A DNA stretch of 11,398 nt from a bacterium (lineage in GTDB: Bacteria > Elusimicrobiota > Elusimicrobia > UBA1565 > UBA9628): NCBI GenBank assembly GCA_021790955.1, contig JAJYFI010000021.1, positions 1 through 11,398 on the forward strand. The letters run 5' to 3'. The notes beneath the pieces were generated by a model. It did not search any database. It was given only the letters and a program-made list of their open reading frames with translations, and was not told the origin of the DNA. A program made the translations under genes and the position numbers. This document shows, piece by piece, positions 1 to 5,892 of the stretch (its first letter is position 1; every line of letters starts with the position of its first letter).

Positions 1-212
1 ATCATCCTGTTCTCGGCGCGGCCGATCGCCCCGCCGTAGCCGATCCGGGCCTTGATGCCGCCCAGGGAACGCGCCAGATGCGCGAGTCCCCAGGCGGAAG
101 CGAGGGCGTCCGGGTCCGGATGGTCGCGGGGGAGGATGAGAAGCGGCGAAAGCCTCCGGCCCTCGGCCGCGAGAAAATCGAGAAGCGCCTTCGCCCGGCG
201 GGAGACCGCCAT
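1..212 (-). CDS. DHH-family phosphoesterase, N-terminal part only (3' end outside window)
   Basis: Seventy complete codons are visible, starting at ATG 212, and the frame is open to the window edge. The sequence LLILPRDHPDPDALASAW (about residues 24-41) is the first metal-binding motif of DHH phosphoesterases, with H31, D33 and D35 in the HxDxD positions that hold Mn2+. The following GYGGAIGRAENRM (58-70) resembles the GxIGRAENRAM segment of DHH proteins often annotated as NrnA-like. The family hydrolyses phosphodiester or phosphomonoester bonds in small nucleotides such as nanoRNA, pAp, pApA or c-di-AMP. The DHHA1 domain and any membrane or PAS segments lie outside the window, so substrate is unknown. 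There is no base between the cdaA stop (TAG at 215-213) and this ATG, which implies co-translation. Linkage to c-di-AMP breakdown is an inference from this neighbour. Confidence 0.85.
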   Translation of the reverse strand, partial: MAVSRRAKALLDFLAAEGRRLSPLLILPRDHPDPDALASAWGLAHLARSLGGIKARIGYGGAIGRAENRM

Positions 213-1073
213 CTAGAGTCCCACGAGAAGCACCCAGGCGACGATCGCGATGGCGAGGGCAGCCAGCTTCTCCTTGATGTTGCGGCGCAGGAAATGCCGG
301 AGCTTGCCCCCGGTGGTCTGCGGCGCGTTCGCGGCGTAGAAGGCGCCGAGCTTCTCTTGGAGCGCGCCGATGTCCTCCAGATAGACGAGCTCTCCTGCCT
401 GGGCTGCGGACACCGTTCCCTTCTCCTCGCTCACGACGATCGCGAGGGCGTCCGTCCTCTCGGAAAGCCCGAGGGCCGCGGCGTGGCGCGTGCCGAAACC
501 CTCCACCTTGGAGGATTCCTTGGAAAGGGGAAGATGGCAGCCGAAGCGGCTGATGCGCCCGTCCTCGACGACCACCGCGCCGTCGTGGCCGAGGGAATGC
601 CAGTCGAAGATGCTCTCGAGAAGAGCCTCGGAGATCATCCCGCCCAAGTCCCATCCGGCCTCCAGATGCCGGTCCAGCGGGTCTTTCCCGCGCAGGACGA
701 TCAGCGCCCCCGTCTTTTCCCGCGCGAACTTCCCCGCCGTGCGCACGAGCACCTCGATTTCCTTGGGACCGGGCACGGCGACCGGGCCGCGGCCGAATCC
801 ACGGAGCCGGAGCGCCAGGCGCTCGAAGGCCTGCCGGAGCTCTTCTTGGAAGATGACGACGATCGCGATGATGAAGACGTCGAAGAATCCGCGGAAGATG
901 TCCGTCGTCATGCGCATGTCGACGATCCGCGCCGCGAGGTAGATCGCCGAAAGGGCCAAAAATCCCATGGCGACGAAGGCGGCCTTCGTCTGCTTGAACC
1001 AAACGAGCAACGTGTAGACGGCCGTCGCGACGAAGCCGATGTCGAGGACGTCGGCGAAGCTGGGGGTCTTCAG
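213..1073 (-). CDS. cdaA: CdaA-type membrane diadenylate cyclase
   Basis: This enzyme condenses two ATP to cyclic di-AMP at the cytoplasmic membrane. Starting from CTG at 1073 it has 286 residues. Three N-terminal transmembrane segments (about 9-26, 31-52, 60-76) are followed by an IFQEELRQ turn (74-81) and the DAC domain. The catalytic motifs are present: DGA at 164-166 in GHDGAVVVEDGRI, and the ATP-binding GTRHAAALGLSE (194-205), followed by IVVSEEKGTVS. A further hydrophobic helix closes the protein (267-286). No ATG, GTG or upstream TTG fits. A TTG at 1010 would delete most of the first membrane helix, whereas the CTG has an AGGAGAG ribosome-binding site 6 bases upstream and restores the full N-terminus. 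The gene follows the radical SAM gene by 11 bases and directly abuts the DHH gene. The family assignment is secure and the start is likely. Confidence 0.93.
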   Translation of the reverse strand: MKTPSFADVLDIGFVATAVYTLLVWFKQTKAAFVAMGFLALSAIYLAARIVDMRMTTDIFRGFFDVFIIAIVVIFQEELRQAFERLALRLRGFGRGPVAVPGPKEIEVLVRTAGKFAREKTGALIVLRGKDPLDRHLEAGWDLGGMISEALLESIFDWHSLGHDGAVVVEDGRISRFGCHLPLSKESSKVEGFGTRHAAALGLSERTDALAIVVSEEKGTVSAAQAGELVYLEDIGALQEKLGAFYAANAPQTTGGKLRHFLRRNIKEKLAALAIAIVAWVLLVGL

Positions 1074-1079
1074 GGATCT

Positions 1080-1086
1080 CTCTCCT
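1080..1086 (-). promoter_or_regulatory. Ribosome-binding site selecting the CTG start of cdaA
   Basis: On the minus strand AGGAGAG is followed by AGATCC and then CTG at 1073, a normal spacing. It begins inside the stop codon of the radical SAM gene (TAG at 1087-1085). No other start-like codon sits at a suitable distance, so this site supports CTG initiation. Confidence 0.7.
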
Positions 1087-2680
1087 AGTCGAGGACCGGG
1101 GCCGCCTGGCCGTGGTAGCCGCGGTTAAAGCCCTTGATCAGGCCCCGGAGCCCCGCGCCCAGCAGTATGGAGAGCGCGCGGCCCCCGCGCAAGAGCCGCC
1201 GGACGTCGTGCGCGGAGCGGATGGAGCGCAGGTTCGCCCACCACACCCCGGGCGTCAAATAATAATCGCGGAAGGCGCGGCGGTACCAGTGCTTCATGCG
1301 CTCCTTGCCGATCTTCGGGTTGACGTAGACGGGATTGTCGAAATCGATCGAAAGGTAGTCGCTCCAGCGGGCGTCGGGGCGGATGAGCCCTCCGTCCTTG
1401 CGGCACTCCTCGTAGAGGGCCGAGCCCGGGAACGGCACCGGCAGGTAGAAAAGCGCCATCTGGCTTTTGAGGCTTCGGGCGTAGCGGATGGTGTTTTCCA
1501 CCATCTTCTCATCCTCGCCGGGGAGGCAGATGATGTAGTTGCACAGCATCCGGATGCCGGCTTCGTGGGTCCACATGACGCCGCGGGTCTGCTGCTCGAC
1601 CGTGCATTGCTTGTGGATGACCTTGAGGGACTCGGGGTTTCCGGACTCAATCCCGTAGAAGATCGTGCGGCAGCCCGCCTCGCGCATCATGGCGAGAAGC
1701 TCGGGGTCGACCCGGTCGGTGCGCGTGTTGCAGGTCCATAGAAGGCGCAACTTTTCCTTGATCATGAGGCTGAGGAGCTCGACCGTGTATTTGCGGTTCA
1801 TCGTGAAGGTCGAATCCTGGAAATAGATCCCCCGCGCCCCCTTTTTCTCCTTGAGGATCTTGAGCTCCTCGACGACGCGCGCGGGGCTGTAGACCCTCTG
1901 CTTCTTGCCGAGGATATTGGAGGCCTCGCAGTAGCTGCAGGGGTAAGGACAGCCGCGCTGGGTGACGAGGGGGTAGTTCGGCAGGACGATGTACTGGGTG
2001 CCGTCGGGGACGTTAGCCGTAAGGTCCAGATCGAAATAAAAACCAGCGGGGAGCGTGTCCAAATCGCCGATGAGGGGGCGGTCCTGGTTGACGACGATCT
2101 CGCCCCCGCGGCGCCAGACGAGGCCCCGGATGGAAGCGAAGTCGGGAGACGCGTCGCGGGCAAGGACGCGGATGAGCTCCTCGAAGGCGTACTCCCCCTC
2201 GTGGCGCACGATGAAGTCGCACTCCGGGCATTGCGCCATCGTGAGCTTGGGCGTCGAACTCGCATGGATGTTGCCGAAGACGATCTTGCAGTCCGGCAGG
2301 ACCTCGCGGCAGAGCTTCGCCGTCCAGAAGCAGTAGTCCGCCGTGGGGGTGAAGACGGGGATGCCGACGATCTCGTAGCGCCCTCGCCGCAGAAAATCCC
2401 GCAGGGACTCCTCGGTGAATTGCCCGAACTGGGTGTCCTGGAAACTCACGTCGAAGCCCTTCCAGCGCAGCCACGAGTACATGGAGATGAGCCCGATCGG
2501 CGGAAGGAAGCCTTGCTCGGTTTTGAGGCTTCCCCATTTCGCCTCCGCGGGATAGAAGGGTTCGAGGAGCAAAATGCGCGTCTTCGGCGGCGGCTCGGAC
2601 GGAAGGTAGGGCTCATGCCCGACCAGGGTCGGCTTGACGCTGATCGTTTCGAGTTCGTCGTGTCGGACGGCGGCGGGCAT
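1085..2680 (-). CDS. B12-binding-domain radical SAM protein
   Basis: This 531-residue protein has an N-terminal Rossmann-type domain of the cobalamin-binding kind (about 34-175; RILLLEPFYP, GLISMYSWLRWKG, EIVGIPVFTPTADY, IVFGNIHAS, HEGEYAFEELI). It is followed by a radical SAM barrel with the [4Fe-4S] motif CPYPCSYC (C244, C248, C251). Further radical SAM signatures are GIYFQDSTFTMN, CNTRTDRVDPELL and GCRTIFYGIESGNPESL. The canonical cobalamin DxHxxG is not seen; the equivalent place reads FQDTQFGQF, so B12 may be bound without a protein His ligand, or not bound at all. The family includes methyltransferases and ring-forming enzymes such as HpnJ, BchE and MiaB-like relatives, and I cannot assign a substrate. 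The C-terminal 110 residues (YLTPGVWW, RRLLRGGRALS) are basic and could contact membrane or substrate. The gene has its own promoter and leads the cdaA-DHH unit. Its ATG has no clear Shine-Dalgarno sequence. Confidence 0.88.
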   Translation of the reverse strand: MPAAVRHDELETISVKPTLVGHEPYLPSEPPPKTRILLLEPFYPAEAKWGSLKTEQGFLPPIGLISMYSWLRWKGFDVSFQDTQFGQFTEESLRDFLRRGRYEIVGIPVFTPTADYCFWTAKLCREVLPDCKIVFGNIHASSTPKLTMAQCPECDFIVRHEGEYAFEELIRVLARDASPDFASIRGLVWRRGGEIVVNQDRPLIGDLDTLPAGFYFDLDLTANVPDGTQYIVLPNYPLVTQRGCPYPCSYCEASNILGKKQRVYSPARVVEELKILKEKKGARGIYFQDSTFTMNRKYTVELLSLMIKEKLRLLWTCNTRTDRVDPELLAMMREAGCRTIFYGIESGNPESLKVIHKQCTVEQQTRGVMWTHEAGIRMLCNYIICLPGEDEKMVENTIRYARSLKSQMALFYLPVPFPGSALYEECRKDGGLIRPDARWSDYLSIDFDNPVYVNPKIGKERMKHWYRRAFRDYYLTPGVWWANLRSIRSAHDVRRLLRGGRALSILLGAGLRGLIKGFNRGYHGQAAPVLD

Positions 2681-2701
2681 TTTTAAGAGACTGCGTCGTG
2701 G

Positions 2702-2730
2702 AGTGTAACAGGCAGGTTCGGCCGTGTCAA
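2702..2730 (-). promoter_or_regulatory. Sigma70-type promoter for the radical SAM-cdaA-DHH unit
   Basis: On the minus strand a perfect -35 box TTGACA (2730-2725) is followed by exactly 17 bases and a -10 box TACACT (2707-2702), which keeps the key T1, A2 and T6 of TATAAT. The -35 box overlaps the nuoI stop codon (TGA at 2729-2727). Transcription should start near 2695, giving a leader of about 15 bases before the radical SAM ATG at 2680. This is consistent with the only gap of any size in the window, 46 bases. Read directly from sequence; activity is inferred. Confidence 0.65.
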
Positions 2731-3293
2731 GAAACGCCGGAGGCCGGCCGGGTCGCCCTCAGGGCGCGAGGGAGCTTCGGGACGTCGCCCAGGAGCTCGG
2801 GCATCGTCCAGATCATGTCCTCCCGGGTGTAGCTTGAAAGCTCGACGTTGTTGGCGTCCATGTGGATCGCGTCCACGGGGCAGGCCTCCACGCAGTCGCC
2901 GCAAAAGATGCACAGCCCGATGTCGATGTCGAAGGTCTTCGCCCTCTTCTCGATGCGGGGGTCCGGGCTCTCCTCGGGCGTGATGTGGATGCATTTCGCG
3001 GGGCAGATCGTCTCGCAGAGAAGGCAGGACGTGCAGCGGGGGCTTCCATCCTCGCGCTTTAAGAGCCGGTGGCGGGTGCGGGCGCGCTTGCCCAGAACCG
3101 CGGGGTCCTCGGGGTATTGGATGGTCACCGCGCCGGGCTCGACGTTGAGCCCCAGGGCGCGCAGAACGTGCCGGGCGAGGTTGACGAAGAGATGGCGGAA
3201 GGTCACGACAAGCCCGATCCAGACCTCCCAGAGGAATATCTGTTCCTTGAGGGTCCTGGCCGGCCGCTCGACCGGCCGCACGGTCATCGCCAT
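2727..3293 (-). CDS. nuoI: NADH-quinone oxidoreductase subunit I (two [4Fe-4S] ferredoxin)
   Basis: This 188-residue subunit carries clusters N6a and N6b, which pass electrons from NuoG towards NuoB in the connecting arm of complex I. Both ligand sets are intact: C87-C90-C93-C97 in CTSCLLCETICP and C128-C131-C134-C138 in CIFCGDCVEACP. The ESPDPRIEKRAKTFDID stretch between them is typical of the subunit. The amphipathic N-terminus (LKEQIFLWEVWIGLVVTFRHLF, about 15-36, interrupted by charged residues) matches the membrane-anchoring helices of NuoI. ATG 3293 is chosen because GGGGAG stands 7 bases upstream. A second ATG at 3287 would give an ATGA overlap with the nuoH stop but a poorer spacing. 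The gene overlaps nuoH by 10 bases. It is the last gene of the nuo cluster, whereas nuoJ normally follows it. The final codons overlap the promoter of the next unit. Confidence 0.96.
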   Translation of the reverse strand: MAMTVRPVERPARTLKEQIFLWEVWIGLVVTFRHLFVNLARHVLRALGLNVEPGAVTIQYPEDPAVLGKRARTRHRLLKREDGSPRCTSCLLCETICPAKCIHITPEESPDPRIEKRAKTFDIDIGLCIFCGDCVEACPVDAIHMDANNVELSSYTREDMIWTMPELLGDVPKLPRALRATRPASGVS

Positions 3294-4339
3294 AGGTACA
3301 CTCCCCAAACCGTGACGAGGAAATTGGCGAGCGCCAAGGGAAGGATGTTCTTCCAGCCGAGGCTCAAGAGCTGGTCGAAGCGGAAGCGCGGGAGCGTCCA
3401 GCGGACCTGCATGAGGACGAAGAGGACGGCCAGGAGCTTCGCGATGAAGCTCGCGAGCATGAGGATCGCGCCCGAAAGCCCGTCGAGCGCCATCCCCGGG
3501 ATCTGCCAGCCGCCCAGGAAGATCGCGACGGCGAGCCCCGAGACGACGATGTTCTCCATGAAATCCGTCATGAGGAACATCCCGAACTTCATGCCGGAAT
3601 ACTCCACGTGATAACCCACGATCTCGGCCTCTCCTTCCGGAAGGTCGAAGGGGGCCCGCTTTGAAAGCGCGGTGCCGGCCACCAGGAATAAAATAAAGGC
3701 GAGCGGCTGGGTGAAGGCTCCCCAACGGGGGATCGGTCCCCAGAGAAACCCCGCTTGCTTTTCGACCATGGTCTCGAGATTGAGCGTGCCGTAGAGAAAA
3801 GCCGGCGCCGCCAGGATGGTGCCCATGCAGATTTCGTAGGAGATCATCTGCGCGGCCCCCCGCAGCCCGCCGAGGAGGGCGTAGTTCGAGTTGGACGCCC
3901 AACCCGCCATCATCACGCCGTGGAGCCCAAGGCCCAGCATCGCGAGGACAAAGAGAAGGCCCGCGGGGCTTTCGATCGGCACCAAGCTTAAGGTCTTGCC
4001 CGCGATATGGACGACGCCGCCGTAGGGGATGGCGGCCAGGCCCAGGCAGGCGAACCCGAGCGAGAAGCACGGCGCCATCGTATGGAAGAGACGGTTGACC
4101 CCCGTCGGGACGAAATCCTCCTTCGTCAGCATCTTGAGCGCGTCGGCGATAGGATGGAAGAGCCCCAGAATCCTAAAACCGAAGATGTCGGCCCGGTTGG
4201 CGCCGATGCGGTCCTGCAGGACCGCGCTCTGCTTTCTCTCGACCCAGCCCAGGAGCCCGGCGATGTTCAAGCCGACCGCGAAAAGCGCGAAGGCGACCTT
4301 GATCAGGGTCCAGAGCACGGAGAACAAAAGCGGGCTCAC
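3284..4339 (-). CDS. nuoH: NADH-quinone oxidoreductase subunit H (membrane, quinone chamber)
   Basis: This 351-residue, about eight-helix membrane subunit links the peripheral arm to the proton-pumping arm and forms part of the quinone chamber. Family signatures are all present: WVERKQSAVLQDRIGANRAD (32-51), WASNSNYALLGGLRG with SYE (147-169), the acidic quinone-chamber loop RAPFDLPEGEAEIVGYHVEY (228-247) continuing into SGMKFGMF, and the closing MQVRWTLPRFRFDQLLSLGWK region (310-330). Length is in the usual range of about 320-420. The start is GTG at 4339, forming a GTGA overlap with the nuoG stop (TGA at 4338-4336), so translation is probably coupled to nuoG. Nothing looks truncated or shifted. 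The assignment is secure. Confidence 0.97.
   Translation of the reverse strand: MSPLLFSVLWTLIKVAFALFAVGLNIAGLLGWVERKQSAVLQDRIGANRADIFGFRILGLFHPIADALKMLTKEDFVPTGVNRLFHTMAPCFSLGFACLGLAAIPYGGVVHIAGKTLSLVPIESPAGLLFVLAMLGLGLHGVMMAGWASNSNYALLGGLRGAAQMISYEICMGTILAAPAFLYGTLNLETMVEKQAGFLWGPIPRWGAFTQPLAFILFLVAGTALSKRAPFDLPEGEAEIVGYHVEYSGMKFGMFLMTDFMENIVVSGLAVAIFLGGWQIPGMALDGLSGAILMLASFIAKLLAVLFVLMQVRWTLPRFRFDQLLSLGWKNILPLALANFLVTVWGVYLWR
3301..3306 (-). promoter_or_regulatory. Ribosome-binding site for nuoI
   Basis: GGGGAG on the minus strand lies inside the end of nuoH, 7 bases before ATG 3293. It favours that ATG over the in-frame ATG at 3287, which would be 13 bases away. Confidence 0.6.
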
Positions 4340-5892
4340 GCCAGCGCCCCCGCCTTTTCACGGCGCCCGGAGCTCCCCTCCCCCTCCATGAAGCGGGAGC
4401 GCAGATCGTCGAAAATTTGCCAGTCCGGACGAGCCAAGCCAAGCGGCTCAAGGGCCTTGCTGTATTTCTGCGCCTTCCCCTCGAAATTGGTGAAGTGTCC
4501 TTCTTCCTCGACATAGGCCGTGGCCGGCAGCCGGTAATGCGCCCAGTCGCCGGCCTCTCCTTTAAAAGGGCTCTGGAAGGACAGGAAATCGAGCCTTTCC
4601 AGAAGAGCCTTGGCGCGAGCCGTCCCCCAAGCCCGGGCGGGGTCGCGCTCGACGACGTAGAGGCCCCAGGTCTGGCCGGACTCGATCGATTTCGCGAGCT
4701 CGTCCCACGAGAGGCTTTTGATTTCCCGGCCGAAGCCCAACTCGAGGCCCCCGCGAAGGTTCGGCGCCTTCTCCTTGCGCCGCAGGAAATCGTCCTCGGC
4801 CCCGATCTGATCCGGCTCCGGGCCGAAAAGGAAACGCTTGATCTTGAGCGTCCTGACGAAAAGCTCGTTGAAGGAGGCCCAATCCTCGTTGGAAAGCATG
4901 CCCGAGGCGACGACCGCGAGTCCCTCCGCCCCCTTGGCCGCCGAGCCCTCCTTGATCTCACGCGCGACTTCGTCCAACACCGCGCTCCAGGAGAGGTCCT
5001 CGGGCCGGGGCTTCAAGCGCATGACGCGGCCCAGGCGGTGTTCGTCGAGGTTTTTATGCCCATAGCGGCCCTCGTCGCAGATCCAGAATCCGTTGACCTC
5101 GGGGTTCTCCCGCGGCTTGAGACGCGCCACCCGCCGCCCCTCGTTATGCCAGGGACGCTTTGTGTTCGTGTGGACGTAAATCGAGCAGCCGCGCGAGCAG
5201 CCGGGGCAGATGGATTCCGTCTCGTCGAGGTACCACACCCGGACTTTGAAGCGGAAATCCCGGTCGGTCAGGGCTCCGACGGGGCAGATGTCGACGACGT
5301 TCCCCGAATAGGCGTTGTCCAAGGCGCGACCGGGAGCCAGGTCCACCACCTCCCGATGCCCGCGCCCAAAGACGCCGAGTTCATGGGTCTTGGTGACCTC
5401 GGCCGTGAAACGCGTGCAGCGCGTGCAGAGGATGCAGCGCTCCTGGTCGAGCATCACGTGGGGGCCGATGGGGATGCGCTTGCCCTTGTGGAGCTTGTCC
5501 TCGCGCACCGCGCTCTCGTAGAGACCATACTGCATGTAGTAGTCCTGGAGCTTGCACTCCCCCGACTGGTCGCAGACGGGGCAATCGAGCGGATGGTTGT
5601 CGAGATGAAACTCGAGCGAAGAGGACTGGAAACGCCGGGCGTTCGGCGAGGACGTATGGATCTTCATCCCCTCGGCCGCGATCGTCCGGCAGGACATCTG
5701 GATGGGCTTGGGCGCCCCCTCGACCTCGCAGGCGCAAATGCGGCAGTTGCCGGGATTGCCAAGCCCCCGGTGATAACAGTAGTGGGGGATCTTGATGCCA
5801 AGCTGGCGCGCGGCTTCGATGACGAGCGTGCCCTCCGGAACCGAGACGGGCTTCCCGTCGATGGTCAAAGAGATCATTTTTTTATCGCTCAT
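4336..5892 (-). CDS. nuoG: NADH-quinone oxidoreductase subunit G, compact form
   Basis: NuoG carries the main electron wire of the NADH module. All cluster ligands can be seen: [2Fe-2S] N1b C39, C50, C53, C68; His-ligated N5 H100, C104, C107, C113; N4 C153, C156, C159, C203; and N7 C229, C232, C236 with C272 (CPGCSRGC then WICDEG). The following molybdopterin-like region is recognisable from SARL-type SGMLSNEDWASF (330-341), DDFLRRKEKAPNLRGG (367-382) and PATAYVEEEGHFTNFEG (456-472). However, the protein is only 518 residues, against roughly 680-910 for most NuoG, so this domain is much reduced. The reading frame is continuous and ends in a conserved-looking tail (RPDWQIFDDL), so it is compaction rather than a frameshift. 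It starts in an ATGA overlap with nuoEF and ends in a GTGA overlap with nuoH. No strong ribosome-binding site precedes it. Confidence 0.95.
   Translation of the reverse strand: MSDKKMISLTIDGKPVSVPEGTLVIEAARQLGIKIPHYCYHRGLGNPGNCRICACEVEGAPKPIQMSCRTIAAEGMKIHTSSPNARRFQSSSLEFHLDNHPLDCPVCDQSGECKLQDYYMQYGLYESAVREDKLHKGKRIPIGPHVMLDQERCILCTRCTRFTAEVTKTHELGVFGRGHREVVDLAPGRALDNAYSGNVVDICPVGALTDRDFRFKVRVWYLDETESICPGCSRGCSIYVHTNTKRPWHNEGRRVARLKPRENPEVNGFWICDEGRYGHKNLDEHRLGRVMRLKPRPEDLSWSAVLDEVAREIKEGSAAKGAEGLAVVASGMLSNEDWASFNELFVRTLKIKRFLFGPEPDQIGAEDDFLRRKEKAPNLRGGLELGFGREIKSLSWDELAKSIESGQTWGLYVVERDPARAWGTARAKALLERLDFLSFQSPFKGEAGDWAHYRLPATAYVEEEGHFTNFEGKAQKYSKALEPLGLARPDWQIFDDLRSRFMEGEGSSGRREKAGALA

Noticed and set aside
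2681..2726. Possible terminator between nuoI and the radical SAM gene.
   Set aside because: No inverted repeat with a stable stem followed by a T-run could be found on the minus strand in these 46 bases. The promoter explains the gap better.
3262..3280. Inverted repeat GGCCGG...CCGGCC close to the nuoI start, a possible hairpin.
   Set aside because: It lies within codons for a Pro/Arg/Val-rich stretch of NuoI and can arise from GC-rich codon use. There is no T-run or other sign of a terminator or regulatory element.
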